A stretch of DNA of 64,000 bases from the NCBI GenBank assembly GCA_003214315.1, contig QCLU01000006.1:1-64000 (forward strand). Direction: 5' to 3'. A program made the translations under genes and the position numbers. How positions within the stretch are numbered: position 1 is the stretch's first letter; each line of letters starts with the position of its first letter. The stretch is from Prochlorococcus sp. AG-418-D13 (GTDB lineage: Bacteria; Cyanobacteriota; Cyanobacteriia; PCC-6307; Cyanobiaceae). Of this stretch, positions 25,299 through 35,695 are shown in pieces. The notes beneath the pieces are model-generated. The model searched no databases. It was not told the DNA's origin and saw nothing but the letters and a program-made list of their open reading frames with translations.

Positions 25299-27353
25299 TT
25301 ATATCTCAGAACCTGAAAAAGAATCTGAATTATTAATAGCTTTTGTCAATAATTCATCTTTATCAGATTGTGCTAAGGCTAAATCAAACCAGAAAGTCGT
25401 TCCTACTCCTAATTCACTAGCCATACGAATCTCCCCACCGTGTTTTTCAATTATTCCTCGCACTATAGATAAACCTAAACCGGTCCCTTGCTCAGTATGA
25501 ACAGAATTTTCCACTCTATAAAAACGATCGAATATCTTTTCTTGATCAGCCTGAGATATTCCTGAGCCAGTATCAGCAATCTCAATTCTTACTTTTGGTA
25601 GTGGTGAAACTAATTCACATTGAGGAGCTGCATCATTTTTAATACTTGGAGGGAAAGCTGGACAGTAATCTGGCCAAGTATAAGCTCTTATAATTAGGGA
25701 GCTATTTTTTGGACTAAATTTCAATCCATTACCCAACAAATTATCAAAAACTTGTAGAAGCAAATCAAAATTTCCAAGAATTGGAGGAATAGTTTCTTCT
25801 ATATCATGGGCTAATGAAACATTTTTTTCTGTAGCATTAAGTCTATAATTTCTAAGAGTCTGTTCTATCGCTGGTTTTATGTCCATTTGCTCTAGCTGGA
25901 CAATTTTCCCAGACTCCAATCTTGATAAATCTAATACATCATTTACAAGTCTTGTTAACCTGTCAGTCTCTGAATTTGCAATGCCCAGAAATTCTATTTG
26001 TTCTTCATCTGAAAGCTGATCTTTTAAATCATGTAAGGTCTCTACATAACTTTTGATATTAAAAAGTGGCGTCCTCAATTCGTGCGAAACATTACTAATA
26101 AATCTATTTTGTGCCGCGTTAAGTTCAACTTCTCTAGTTAAATCTTGGATTGTTACAGCAATTCCTTTTAATTCAACTTTATTTGTATCTAAAACTGATT
26201 GCAAGACAATTCTTAAGGTTCTTGCTGGTTCTCCTAAACTGAATCTTAAATCATCCTTCTCCTTTTCCCTGTTTAAGATAGATTCTATATTCGTATGTAA
26301 ATCGTTAGATAAAATCTCGGGGATTTCATTTAAAAAATGTTTACCCTCTAAAAATCTTCCTTCCCAACGAAATAATCTCTTTGCTGTTGGATTAGTAAGT
26401 ACAATCTTGCCTTGTGAGTCCAGTAATATAGCTCCATCAGCCATTGTAGCTATGAGGGATTGCTGTTTGATTTGTGCCGCTTTTAGTTCTTCTATATTAG
26501 CTTCGTCATAATTTTCTAACTGTGTTGCCATTCGGTTAAATCCATTTAAGAGTTCTCCTAGATCACCTGTCATAGGTAAAGAAATTCTAGACTTAAAATT
26601 TCCTCTTGAAATTTCTCTAACACCTCTTACTAATTCTCTGACGGGTCTTGTAATTGTTAGTGCATTGAATACAGCTCCAAGTATTACTAAAACCCAAATA
26701 GAGATAAAAACTGCAATGGTTACTTCTCTTGTTAAGGCAGCACTGGCTAGTGCTTTTTTATTAGGGGTGACTCCCAAAGCTAAAGTTCCAAGATATTGGC
26801 CTTTCCACAACATTGGGACAAATACATCTGTTACTTGACCTTGAGGTGTCGCATGCTGCCTAACTAAAGGGAATTGTGGTCTCTTCTTTAATTCTGAAGG
26901 TAATTTTAATCTTCTAGTGAGCTGAAACTGACTGTCTGAACTTGTCGGTGTTGCACTGATCGGTATCCCAAGCTGAACAATATCTTCAGCATCAGTAAAG
27001 AATATATAACGCAGGTTTCGACTTGATCTCCAAAACTTTTCAGCTACGTTTGAAATTTCTTTTTTTTGATTATTAGCGACTAATTCTGTAACATTGCCAG
27101 ATAATAATAAGCCAAGATCACGAGCATATCTAGTATCATTCATTCCTGCATCTTTTTGAATACTATTTAGTGCAAAAAAAGTTATTCCTGTCATTAGGAG
27201 GCTCACTACAAGAGTTGCAATAGCTAATAACTTTGTTCTTAAACTGAACCCACTCCACCAAGACAGTAGTCCATTAATCCAATAGTTATTATTCATATCT
27301 TCATTATCAGTGATGTTATATTTTCTAATTTCTTCATTATTGGTATCTACCAT
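25299..27353 (-). CDS. nblS: sensor histidine kinase NblS/Hik33 (DspA)
   Basis: A 684-aa membrane sensor for high light and nutrient stress, conserved in all cyanobacteria. TM1 is at about 41-62, a periplasmic loop of ~145 residues, TM2 at about 211-231, HAMP at 232-285, PAS near 297-400, the His-kinase dimerisation box with His424 (ISNVSHELRTPL), N-box near 550 (VFDNLLGNGLKFSP), then DTGSGIS and GTGLGLSIV. An AAGGAG ribosome site lies 10 nt before the ATG, inside the end of purD, 4 bp away; they are co-transcribed. It converges with kaiC. Confidence 0.95.
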   Translation of the reverse strand: MVDTNNEEIRKYNITDNEDMNNNYWINGLLSWWSGFSLRTKLLAIATLVVSLLMTGITFFALNSIQKDAGMNDTRYARDLGLLLSGNVTELVANNQKKEISNVAEKFWRSSRNLRYIFFTDAEDIVQLGIPISATPTSSDSQFQLTRRLKLPSELKKRPQFPLVRQHATPQGQVTDVFVPMLWKGQYLGTLALGVTPNKKALASAALTREVTIAVFISIWVLVILGAVFNALTITRPVRELVRGVREISRGNFKSRISLPMTGDLGELLNGFNRMATQLENYDEANIEELKAAQIKQQSLIATMADGAILLDSQGKIVLTNPTAKRLFRWEGRFLEGKHFLNEIPEILSNDLHTNIESILNREKEKDDLRFSLGEPARTLRIVLQSVLDTNKVELKGIAVTIQDLTREVELNAAQNRFISNVSHELRTPLFNIKSYVETLHDLKDQLSDEEQIEFLGIANSETDRLTRLVNDVLDLSRLESGKIVQLEQMDIKPAIEQTLRNYRLNATEKNVSLAHDIEETIPPILGNFDLLLQVFDNLLGNGLKFSPKNSSLIIRAYTWPDYCPAFPPSIKNDAAPQCELVSPLPKVRIEIADTGSGISQADQEKIFDRFYRVENSVHTEQGTGLGLSIVRGIIEKHGGEIRMASELGVGTTFWFDLALAQSDKDELLTKAINNSDSFSGSEI

Positions 27354-27357
27354 AAGC

Positions 27358-28689
27358 TTAATTCTCCTTAGAAAAGTTTTTTCTGACTTGATGACCTATG
27401 TCATTTCTAAAGAAAATGCCCTCAAAATGAATTTCTTTTAAATTTTTGTATGCTTTTTCAAAAACAATATCAAAATCTTTATCTTGACAGACAATACTTA
27501 AGACTCTTCCTCCATCAGTTAATAATTTGCCATTTTCACTTAAGGAAGTACCTGAGTCGAAAATTTGACAATCATTTGAGTCAATCTTACCTATTTTTAT
27601 TTCAAATCCAGTTTTATATTTGTCCGGATAACCTTTGGAGGTTGCCATTACACAGCCGCTAACCTTATCAGAAATATTAATTTTTTCATCACCAGTTAGA
27701 TTTCCCATTGAGCATTTTTCTAAAAGAAATACAAAATTTTGATCCATCAAAGGCATTATTGTTTGACATTCTGGATCACCAAATCTGCAATTATATTCTA
27801 TAACTTTGGGCCCAGATTTTGTGATCATTAAACCAAAATAAATTACGCCTTTATAGTCAATATTTCTCTTATTTAATTCATTTATTGTAGGTTCAATAAT
27901 CTCTTTGATAATTCTATCAAGGTAATCTTCTGTTAATAATGGGGCAGGAGAATAAGCTCCCATGCCTCCTGTATTTGGGCCTTTATCTTTCTCATTGAGT
28001 CGTTTGTGATCTTGAGCAGTTGGAAGTAATATATATCTTTCTCCATCGCATAAAGCGAAAACCGAAACTTCTGGCCCTTGAATTTTTTCTTCTAGGACAA
28101 CTACATTCCCAGAGTTGCCAAATCTACCATTGAAAATTGATTCTGCTGCTTTAAAGCATTCATCTTTTGAATTAGGAATAAAAACACCTTTACCTGAAGC
28201 TAGACCATCAGCTTTAACTACCAGTGGAATTGATGATGAATTGATAATTTTTTTTGCTTGTTCTAGAGAATTGACTTTCCAAAAGTTTGCAGTTGGAATA
28301 TTTGCATTTTGCATAAATTCTTTCGCCCAAGATTTGCTGAATTCTAATTTTGCTCCATCTTTATTAGGACCAAATACTTTAAAATTTTTTTCGCGAAGAA
28401 AATCAGCTAATCCATTTGCTAGAGGTATTTCTGGTCCGATTACAACTAAATCTATCTTAAGGAAATTAAGCTTTTCTATTAGCTTATTTTTATTATTAAT
28501 GTCAATTTTTATTCTTTTACATTTATTTATTCTTTCTGAACCAGCGTTACCAGGTACTAAATAAACTTTTTTAACTAATTCATTTTTTTGAATAACCCAA
28601 GCCAAAGAGTTTTCTCTCCCGCCATTTCCTATTATTAAGATATTTCCTAACCTAATAAAGCTCCTATAACTTGATGAATGAATTCCCAT
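27358..28689 (-). CDS. purD: phosphoribosylamine--glycine ligase
   Basis: A 443-aa ATP-grasp enzyme joining phosphoribosylamine and glycine in purine synthesis. It has an N-terminal ILIIGNGGRENSLAW (residues about 17-31), a VVKADGLASGKGVF ATP-grasp motif near 155-168, GPNTGGMGAYSP near 237-248 and NCRFGDPECQ near 301-310. About 15 residues precede the canonical first strand, so the true start may be later, but no ATG, GTG or TTG lies between. Divergent from purC. Confidence 0.96.
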   Translation of the reverse strand: MGIHSSSYRSFIRLGNILIIGNGGRENSLAWVIQKNELVKKVYLVPGNAGSERINKCKRIKIDINNKNKLIEKLNFLKIDLVVIGPEIPLANGLADFLREKNFKVFGPNKDGAKLEFSKSWAKEFMQNANIPTANFWKVNSLEQAKKIINSSSIPLVVKADGLASGKGVFIPNSKDECFKAAESIFNGRFGNSGNVVVLEEKIQGPEVSVFALCDGERYILLPTAQDHKRLNEKDKGPNTGGMGAYSPAPLLTEDYLDRIIKEIIEPTINELNKRNIDYKGVIYFGLMITKSGPKVIEYNCRFGDPECQTIMPLMDQNFVFLLEKCSMGNLTGDEKINISDKVSGCVMATSKGYPDKYKTGFEIKIGKIDSNDCQIFDSGTSLSENGKLLTDGGRVLSIVCQDKDFDIVFEKAYKNLKEIHFEGIFFRNDIGHQVRKNFSKEN

Positions 28690-28823
28690 ATATTTGTTTT
28701 TTTAAGGTTATGAGGTTTCGATGAATAATCAGTTAAAATGAAATAAAATCATTTGAAGTTGATCTCTAATAATTATGATAAATACAAAGAGTACTTTAGG
28801 TATCATAATGAGGTTTTAAATTA

Positions 28824-29552
28824 ATGAATAATAAATATGAGTTGATATATGAAGGCAAAGCAAAAAAAGTATTTACTCATGATGATGTAGATAAAGTAAA
28901 AATTGTATTTAAAGATGATGCTACAGCTTTTAATGCTGCCAAAAAAGAAAAATTTGAAGGTAAAGGCAAACTTAATTGCCTAATAAGTGCAAGAATTTTT
29001 GAGATTCTGATAAAGAAGAATATTCCAACTCATTTTATTGAACTTGAAAATGAAGATACAATGATTGCCAAAAAAATTAAAGTAATTCCATTAGAAATTG
29101 TTCTAAGAAATACTGCTTATGGTTCTTTGTGTAAACAAACGAATATTAAACCTGGAACTTTATTATCTAAACCATTAATTGATATCTATCTTAAAAATGA
29201 TGAACTTAATGATCCCCTTATTACAAAAGATAGAATTGAATTAATGAAAATTTTAAGCTCTGATGATTTAGATTTAATAATTAATTTAACTTTAAAAATT
29301 AATTTAATACTGAAAGGTTTTTTTAAAAGTATTCAACTTCAACTTGTGGATTTCAAGTTGGAATTTGGTTATGATTTTAGTAATAATATTCTGCTCGGGG
29401 ATGAAATAAGTCCTGACAATTGTAGATTGTGGGATCTAAACCAAAAAAATGATACAATTGTAAGCCTAGATAAAGATAGATTTAGGAATGATTTAGGTGG
29501 TCTAATTGAAGCTTATACTGAAATTCACCGAAGAATAAACGATTTTCTTTAA
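28824..29552 (+). CDS. purC: phosphoribosylaminoimidazole-succinocarboxamide synthase
   Basis: A 242-aa SAICAR synthetase, purine pathway step 7. It starts with YEGKAKKVF at about residues 9-17, then FKDDATAFN near 30-38, RNTAYGS near 95-101, a DFKLEFG motif near 181-187, and DEISPDNCRLWD near 197-208. Standard length. ATG start. It heads the plus-strand run leading to bamA and the lipid A genes, 45 bp before bamA, and is divergent from purD with 134 bp between them. Confidence 0.96.
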   Translation: MNNKYELIYEGKAKKVFTHDDVDKVKIVFKDDATAFNAAKKEKFEGKGKLNCLISARIFEILIKKNIPTHFIELENEDTMIAKKIKVIPLEIVLRNTAYGSLCKQTNIKPGTLLSKPLIDIYLKNDELNDPLITKDRIELMKILSSDDLDLIINLTLKINLILKGFFKSIQLQLVDFKLEFGYDFSNNILLGDEISPDNCRLWDLNQKNDTIVSLDKDRFRNDLGGLIEAYTEIHRRINDFL

Positions 29553-29597
29553 CCTAATTTAACTAATAATGACTTATTTACCTTAATCTAAAGTACT

Positions 29598-31730
29598 ATG
29601 CAAAAACATTTTTTAAAATTTGGAAAGGTTTTCACAAATGTTGCCTGCTCTCCCTTGATTTTGATATCAAATACTTCAGAACTGGCTGCTAATTATTTGC
29701 CAAATGGAGTTGATCAATTAAAAACAACCTTAGAAATACCTAATATTAATAATGATTTATTTCAATGGATTGATATCAAAAAAGAGAAGAAATTTCTTCT
29801 TGCTGAAAATAATAATAAGGTTAATGAAGATAGTGTACTTATCTCAGAAATAATTATCGAAGGTTGGGAAAATCATCCTGAGGGTAGAAAACTTGAATTG
29901 GCTGCATATGATTCTATGAGCATAAAGCCTGGAAGTATTGTTGATAATAGAATTTTAAATCAAGACCTCAATGCAATATATGCTAGTGGTTGGTTTTCAG
30001 GAGTTAAAATAAAGGCTGAAGATGGCCCCCTAGGCGTGAGACTAATAGTGAATGTAGTGCCTAATCCAATTTTGAAAAAAGTTGAACTTAAACAAATAAA
30101 CTCTCTAATTTCTAATGAATACGTAGATGATATTTTTAATAATTATTATGGAACAACTCTTAACTTAAATGAATTTCAAAATAAGATAGAAATAATAAAA
30201 GAACGTTACGAAAGAAAGGGTTATTCTTTAGCTAGAATAAGTGGTCCCGATAGAATCTCTGAGAACGGAGTAGTAACGTTAAAAGTTTATGAGGGTATTA
30301 TATCTGACGTAAAAATAAGATTCCCGGATTCTGACGGTGAATTTGTTATTGATGGAAAATCTAGAAAAGGGAAAACAAAAGACTGGGTCATAAAAAGAGA
30401 ATTAAAAACACAACCTGGTTCAGTATTTAATAGAAAAATTTTAGAAGCTGATATCGGTAGACTATATGCCACATCATTATTTGATGATGTAAAGGTTTCT
30501 CTGGGGCCTGACAATTTAAATCCTGACCAAGTCATAATTTTTTTAGACTTAAGCGAACAAAGAACAGGATCATTAACAGGTGGACTTGGTTATAGCAATG
30601 GTTCAGGTATTTTTGCATCAATTGGTTTGCAGGAAACAAATGCACTAGGAAGAGCATGGTCTACAAATTTAAACCTAAATTTCGGAGAATATTCAACTAC
30701 CTATAATTTTTCATTATCTGATCCATGGATTAAAGGAGATAAACATAAAACATCTTTTAGAACAAATATTTTTTTAAGTAGAGATTATCCACAAGAATTT
30801 AAAAGTGACAATAATGGGCGCATATACGCGGTTGATGATACTAATACTTCAACCTCTGATACTTTTTCATCAATTGTTTTAGAAAAGACAGGAGGTGGAT
30901 TTTCTTTCTCAAGGCCACTAAATGGCGGAGATCCATTTAAAGTCGCCAAATGGAGAGTTCTTGCAGGAATGAATTTTAAGAAAGTAAAGATGATTGATGG
31001 TGATGGAAACAAAAAACCTTATGGTGATAGGACTCCAACGACAGGAAATATAAATGATATTATTTGTATTGGATTTACTCCCAATGATGGTTCATGCCCT
31101 GAAGAAAATACATTAGTAAGTGTTATCGCTAGTACCTCTAGAAATAATTTGAACAATTCTATCAACCCAACTTCAGGAAATAAATTTAGCTTTGGTACCG
31201 AACAATTTGTATCAATGGGGGAAAACTCTCCAACTTTTAATAGAATGAAAGCCTCATATGCATTTTTTATACCAACAAAATTAATAAATTTAACTAATGG
31301 ATGTAAGTCTAGCGATGCTGGGAGTGAAGACTGCCCTCAAGCTATTGGATTTCAATTTAAGGCTGGAACTATTATTGGGGAATTGCCTCCTTACGAAGCA
31401 TTTTGTATGGGAGGAACATCATCTGTTAGAGGTTGGGGATCTTGTGATTTGGCTGTAAGTAAAAGTTTTGTTGAGGGTACAGCAGAATATAGATTTCCTG
31501 TATGGAGAATGATATCAGGAGCTTTATTCGTTGATGCAGGGACTGATCTTGGCTCTCAAAAAGAGGTGCCTGGAAAACCAGGAAAATTATTGCAGAAATC
31601 AGGTTCTGGTTTTTCCCTTGGAGGGGGAGTTGGAGTTAAAACACCGATAGGTCCATTAAGATTAGATGTTGCAAGCAAGGACCTAAGTGGAGATTGGAGA
31701 TATACACTCGGAGTTGGATGGAAGTTTTAA
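29598..31730 (+). CDS. bamA: outer-membrane assembly factor BamA/Omp85
   Basis: A 710-aa Omp85-family outer-membrane insertase. A short N-terminal hydrophobic segment may be an inefficient signal sequence. POTRA domains run from about residue 82 to 320 (three visible repeats with the RKLELAAYDSMSIKPGS, YERKGYSLARISGP and ATSLFDDVKVSLGP type ends). The rest is the 16-stranded barrel, with the conserved SSVRGWG (VRGY-type) motif near residue 608 and a C-terminal Phe (GWKF). It is followed without gap by lpxC, so protein and LPS export genes are coupled. Confidence 0.94.
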   Translation: MQKHFLKFGKVFTNVACSPLILISNTSELAANYLPNGVDQLKTTLEIPNINNDLFQWIDIKKEKKFLLAENNNKVNEDSVLISEIIIEGWENHPEGRKLELAAYDSMSIKPGSIVDNRILNQDLNAIYASGWFSGVKIKAEDGPLGVRLIVNVVPNPILKKVELKQINSLISNEYVDDIFNNYYGTTLNLNEFQNKIEIIKERYERKGYSLARISGPDRISENGVVTLKVYEGIISDVKIRFPDSDGEFVIDGKSRKGKTKDWVIKRELKTQPGSVFNRKILEADIGRLYATSLFDDVKVSLGPDNLNPDQVIIFLDLSEQRTGSLTGGLGYSNGSGIFASIGLQETNALGRAWSTNLNLNFGEYSTTYNFSLSDPWIKGDKHKTSFRTNIFLSRDYPQEFKSDNNGRIYAVDDTNTSTSDTFSSIVLEKTGGGFSFSRPLNGGDPFKVAKWRVLAGMNFKKVKMIDGDGNKKPYGDRTPTTGNINDIICIGFTPNDGSCPEENTLVSVIASTSRNNLNNSINPTSGNKFSFGTEQFVSMGENSPTFNRMKASYAFFIPTKLINLTNGCKSSDAGSEDCPQAIGFQFKAGTIIGELPPYEAFCMGGTSSVRGWGSCDLAVSKSFVEGTAEYRFPVWRMISGALFVDAGTDLGSQKEVPGKPGKLLQKSGSGFSLGGGVGVKTPIGPLRLDVASKDLSGDWRYTLGVGWKF

Positions 31731-32567
31731 GTGTTTTCTTGGCCTACTAATTATGATTTCTGCTATACCTTGGCTGGTGTCATCTCCAGAGAAGGTATAG
31801 GCCTTCATAGTGGAGAAAAAACAAGAGTTACAATTTCTCCTTATGAAAAAGAAGGATATTATGTCTCTTTTAAGGATAAACCTAGCGAGATTTTTAAATT
31901 AACTCAGGATTTAATTGGAAGTACCATGCTATGTACGGCTGTTAAATTGGGAGGGAGAAATTTATATACTATTGAGCATTTACTATCATCAATGGCTGGG
32001 TGTGGGTTAAGTTATATACATATTCAGGTTGATGGGAAAGAGATTCCTCTTTTAGATGGATCAGCAATCCAGTGGGTTAAAGATTTTGAAGAAGTAGGGA
32101 TAAAAAAGGCACCTAGACCAGATAATTTCTTTCAAGAGATTAATAAATCAATAATTTTAAATAAAGAAGGCTCAGTAATAGCTGCAACCCCTTCTAAAAA
32201 AACTACAATTATATCCACAATAAATTTTGCCTATAAAGCAATTGGAAATCAAACTTTTGTGATTGACTTGAATCCAAAAAATTTTGTTGAAATGATTGCT
32301 CCTGCTAGAACATTTGGTTTTAAAGATCAATTTCAAGAGTTAAGTGAACTTGGATTAATAAAAGGTGGAAGTTTGGAAAATGCCCTTGTTTGTGACGGTG
32401 ATAAATGGGTTAATCCACCATTAAGATTTGATAATGAACCAATAAGACATAAAATTTTAGACCTGATTGGGGACTTGGCTTTGGTAGGGTTACCTAAGGC
32501 TCAAATTTTAGTTTATAAAGGATCACATTCTTTAAATGCTTTATTGGCCTCATCGCTAAAAAACTAA
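31731..32567 (+). CDS. lpxC: UDP-3-O-acyl-N-acetylglucosamine deacetylase
   Basis: A 278-aa zinc deacetylase, the committed step of lipid A synthesis. It shows [12 protein letters not shown] near residue 20, the zinc-site [11 protein letters not shown] with the first His near 85, a LLDGSA motif near residue 107, FRH-type [17 protein letters not shown] near 236-252 and the late [10 protein letters not shown]. The start is GTG at 31731, directly abutting the bamA TAA stop. Confidence 0.95.
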   Translation: MFSWPTNYDFCYTLAGVISREGIGLHSGEKTRVTISPYEKEGYYVSFKDKPSEIFKLTQDLIGSTMLCTAVKLGGRNLYTIEHLLSSMAGCGLSYIHIQVDGKEIPLLDGSAIQWVKDFEEVGIKKAPRPDNFFQEINKSIILNKEGSVIAATPSKKTTIISTINFAYKAIGNQTFVIDLNPKNFVEMIAPARTFGFKDQFQELSELGLIKGGSLENALVCDGDKWVNPPLRFDNEPIRHKILDLIGDLALVGLPKAQILVYKGSHSLNALLASSLKN

Positions 32568-32584
32568 CTTTATCTTTAATTGTT

Positions 32585-33043
32585 TTGGAAAAGAAATTAT
32601 CCAGTGAAAATAATCAACTTTCCTCTGAGCACATACTAGGTTTGTTACCTCACAGATATCCTTTCGCACTTGTGGACAAAGTCATAGAGCATATTCCTGG
32701 AAAGAAAGCGGTTGCAGTAAAAAATGTAACTATAAATGAGCCTCAATTTCAGGGACATTTTCCTGAGAGACCCTTAATGCCTGGGGTTCTTATTGTTGAA
32801 TCAATGGCTCAAGTAGGTGGAATAATTGTAACGCAAATGCCTGATCTTCCTAAAGGACTTTTTGTCTTTGCTGGAATCAATAATGTTAAATTCAGAAAAC
32901 CAGTTGTACCAGGAGATCAATTGATAATTTCTTGTGAGTTATTGTCTATTAAAAGACAAAGATTTGGGAAGGTTAAAGGTGAGGCGCACGTTGATGGGAA
33001 GTTGGTTTGTGCTGGAGAATTAATGTTTTCATTAGTTGATTAG
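32585..33043 (+). CDS. fabZ: 3-hydroxyacyl-[acyl-carrier-protein] dehydratase
   Basis: A 152-aa hot-dog-fold dehydratase for fatty-acid elongation and lipid A acyl supply. The catalytic His58 is in [15 protein letters not shown] and Glu72 in [17 protein letters not shown] is at 21-31. Start is TTG at 32585, with no ATG available before the conserved fold. It lies between lpxC and lpxA, the usual order. Confidence 0.96.
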   Translation: MEKKLSSENNQLSSEHILGLLPHRYPFALVDKVIEHIPGKKAVAVKNVTINEPQFQGHFPERPLMPGVLIVESMAQVGGIIVTQMPDLPKGLFVFAGINNVKFRKPVVPGDQLIISCELLSIKRQRFGKVKGEAHVDGKLVCAGELMFSLVD

Positions 33044-33047
33044 GGAT

Positions 33048-33890
33048 ATGGATCAAAAAAATAATGAATTTAACTCAAGATTTAGTGGCGTAAAAGTTCA
33101 CCCAAATGCTTTCGTTGATCCAAGTGCCGAATTACATGATGGGGTTATTGTCTCTCAAGGAGCTATTGTCGGTCCTGATGTGACTATCGGGAAAGGAACC
33201 GAAATAGGCCCGAACGCTGTTATTTCAGGAAGAACTCAAATTGGTGTTAACAATAAAGTTTTCCCAAGTGTTTTTATAGGTCTCGATCCCCAGGACCTTA
33301 AATATAAAGGGGCCCATACTGAAGTAATTATTGGAGATAATAATACTTTCAGAGAATGTGTAACTATTAATAAGGCAACTGATGAGGGCGAAAAAACAAT
33401 TATTGGAAATAATAATTTGTTGATGGCTTACACTCATATCGGCCATAATTGTGAGCTTGGTAATAGCATAGTTTTATCAAATAGTGTTCAAGTTGCCGGC
33501 CATGTAAAGATTGAAGATAAAGCTATTATTGGCGGTTGTTTAGGTATTCATCAGTTTGTACATATTGGATATTTAGCAATGATTGGAGGGATGACTAGAG
33601 TAGATAGAGATGTACCTCCTTTCTGCTTGGCGGAAGGGCATCCAGGAAGATTGAGAGGTTTAAATAGGATTGGAATTAAGAGAAGTGGTTTAATGGAAAA
33701 TAAAGATTTTGATTTAAAACTTTTGCAAACTACTTGGAATTCCCTTTTTAAATCTAATGATGCGATTTCAAATTCATTAGAAAAAGTAATGAAAGGAGAA
33801 TTAGATATTTCATCTTCGAAATTATGTAATTTCTTAAAAGAGTCAATATCTAAAGAAAGACGAGGACCAATGCCTATAGTGAATTTATGA
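33048..33890 (+). CDS. lpxA: UDP-N-acetylglucosamine acyltransferase
   Basis: A 280-aa left-handed beta-helix enzyme that puts the first acyl chain on UDP-GlcNAc. The hexapeptide repeats run about residues 15-195 (IVGPDVTIGKG, IGPNAVISGR, etc.) and the catalytic His133 is in YTHIGHNC; GCLGIHQFVHIG is near 163-174. I chose ATG at 33048 (TTG at 33036 is four codons upstream and overlaps fabZ). Its stop overlaps lpxB by four bases (ATGA), so translation is coupled. Confidence 0.95.
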   Translation: MDQKNNEFNSRFSGVKVHPNAFVDPSAELHDGVIVSQGAIVGPDVTIGKGTEIGPNAVISGRTQIGVNNKVFPSVFIGLDPQDLKYKGAHTEVIIGDNNTFRECVTINKATDEGEKTIIGNNNLLMAYTHIGHNCELGNSIVLSNSVQVAGHVKIEDKAIIGGCLGIHQFVHIGYLAMIGGMTRVDRDVPPFCLAEGHPGRLRGLNRIGIKRSGLMENKDFDLKLLQTTWNSLFKSNDAISNSLEKVMKGELDISSSKLCNFLKESISKERRGPMPIVNL

Positions 33891-35065
33891 ATAAAAAGAT
33901 ATTTATAAGTACAGGAGAAGTCTCTGGAGATTTGCACGGAAGTTTGTTATCAAAAGCATTATTAGAGGAATCTAAAAAAAAATCGATAGATTTAGAAATT
34001 TGCGGATTAGGTGGGGAAAGGATGAGGAAAGAAGGTGTGAAAATTCTTCAAGATACTACATCAATTAGTGCAATAGGAATTTGGGAGGCTTTACCTCTTA
34101 TTCTTCCAACAATAAGAATTCAAAAAAGATTTTATAAATTACTAAAAAAATATCCTCCAGATTGCTTAATTCTTATTGACTATATGGGCCCCAATATAAA
34201 AATTGGAACAAAATTAAAAAGATCGAAAACTAAAATTCCAATTTTTTACTATATTGCTCCTCAAGAGTGGGCTTGGAGGGTTGGCAATAACACTACAACA
34301 AATCTAATAAAATTTTCTGATAAAATTTTCGCGATTTTCAAGAAAGAAGCAGCATTTTATAAAAAGAGGGGAGGAAATGTTTTGTGGGTGGGACATCCAA
34401 TGATTGATTTGACAAAAAAACTTCCTTTAAAGAAGGATGCCAGAACTATTCTTAACCTTCGCCCTAATCAAAATATCCTGCTTTTGATGCCAGCATCAAG
34501 ACCTCAAGAATTACGATATGTATTACCTACTTTTATGAAAGCGGCTAAAAAATTACAACAAAAATATCCAAGTTTAGTTGTCTATATCCCCTCCTGTCGG
34601 ATTGCTTTTGATGAAATATTCAAAAAAGCCTTGAGAAAATATCAAGTTAAGGGATTTGTGATTTCTCAAAAAGATTGTGCAAAATTAAAGCCTTATATTT
34701 ATTCGCTTACTAAAATTGCTTTTTGCAAATCTGGGACAGTTAATATGGAATTAGCCTTATATGGAATCCCACAGATTGTTGGTTATAGAGTAAGTAGGGT
34801 AACTGCTTTTATTGCTAAAAAAATTCTTAATTTCAAAGTAAGATTTATTTCTCCTGTAAATTTGTTAGTTAATAAATTAATAATCCCTGAGTTTGTGCAA
34901 AGAGAGTTTGACGAAAAGAAAATTTTTTACAAATCTTGTAGGATTCTTGAGGGAAAGTCAGAAAAAATAAAAATTAAAAAAGGTTATGCTTTTTTAAAAA
35001 AAGAATTAGGAGAAGAGGGCGTAGTCCAGAGAGCTGCTAAAGAGATTATTAATTCTATTATTTGA
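33887..35065 (+). CDS. lpxB: lipid A disaccharide synthase
   Basis: A 392-aa glycosyltransferase (GT19) that joins lipid X to UDP-diacylglucosamine. Marks are the N-terminal FISTGEVSGDLHGSLL at about 5-20, GLGGERMRKEG, YYIAPQEWAWR near 119-130, GHPMIDL near 169, MPASRPQELR near 202, CKSGTVNMELALYGIPQ near 282-298. ATG overlaps the lpxA stop codon. Confidence 0.95.
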   Translation: MNKKIFISTGEVSGDLHGSLLSKALLEESKKKSIDLEICGLGGERMRKEGVKILQDTTSISAIGIWEALPLILPTIRIQKRFYKLLKKYPPDCLILIDYMGPNIKIGTKLKRSKTKIPIFYYIAPQEWAWRVGNNTTTNLIKFSDKIFAIFKKEAAFYKKRGGNVLWVGHPMIDLTKKLPLKKDARTILNLRPNQNILLLMPASRPQELRYVLPTFMKAAKKLQQKYPSLVVYIPSCRIAFDEIFKKALRKYQVKGFVISQKDCAKLKPYIYSLTKIAFCKSGTVNMELALYGIPQIVGYRVSRVTAFIAKKILNFKVRFISPVNLLVNKLIIPEFVQREFDEKKIFYKSCRILEGKSEKIKIKKGYAFLKKELGEEGVVQRAAKEIINSII

Positions 35066-35081
35066 ACTTTATAATAAAAAA

Positions 35082-35684
35082 ATGAAATATTTATTACCTC
35101 TAATAATTGCTCTTTCAATATTTATAAACCCTGTAAACGCTTTTGCAGAGGAATTGATTCTTGCAGGAGGTTGTTTTTGGTGTTTAGAACATGATTTAGA
35201 TTCATTAAAGGGGATAAATTTTGTAGAAAGTGGCTATTCAGGTGGAGATTTGCAAAATCCTACTTACGAAAATCATGAAGGACATCAGGAAGTGGTTTTG
35301 GTAAACTATGATTCCAAATTGGTAACTTTACCCGAGATACTTAGGCTTTATTTCAGAAATATTGATCCTCTAGACGGCAAGGGTCAATTTTGTGATCGTG
35401 GAGATTCTTATAGGCCAGTGATATTTTTCAAAGATACAACTGAGGAAAGTGATGCAATAAATGCAATTGTTTCCGCCTCTAATGAATTGCGAGTGCCATT
35501 AGAAAAAATATCTGTAGAACTAAAATCAAAAGGTCAATTTTGGTTGGCTGAAGAATATCATCAGGATTTTGCTGAGAGAAATGAATTAAAATATAAGTTC
35601 TATAGATTCTCATGCGGGAGAGATCAGAGGTTGGATAAATTATGGGGTGATAACGCTAGATCAACAAATCTTTGGAATGAATGA
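35082..35684 (+). CDS. msrA: exported peptide methionine sulfoxide reductase A
   Basis: A 200-aa MsrA. The catalytic GGCFWC is at residues 29-34 (Cys31 nucleophile), with SGYSGG near 52, YENHEGHQEV near 66, DRGDSYRPVIF near 107 and AEEYHQDF near 154-161. Unlike cytosolic MsrA, it begins with a signal peptide (hydrophobic residues 3-16, cleavage probably after AFA), so it should act in the periplasm or lumen repairing oxidised Met-S-sulfoxide. It follows lpxB by 16 bp and converges with pepA (11 bp). Confidence 0.94.
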   Translation: MKYLLPLIIALSIFINPVNAFAEELILAGGCFWCLEHDLDSLKGINFVESGYSGGDLQNPTYENHEGHQEVVLVNYDSKLVTLPEILRLYFRNIDPLDGKGQFCDRGDSYRPVIFFKDTTEESDAINAIVSASNELRVPLEKISVELKSKGQFWLAEEYHQDFAERNELKYKFYRFSCGRDQRLDKLWGDNARSTNLWNE

Positions 35685-35695
35685 TGTAAACATAG

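Noticed and set aside
26053..26511. 152-codon plus-strand frame opposite nblS
   Set aside because: Antisense to the PAS and kinase region of nblS; no independent features.
28115..28564. 149-codon plus-strand frame opposite purD
   Set aside because: Antisense shadow of an intact purD.
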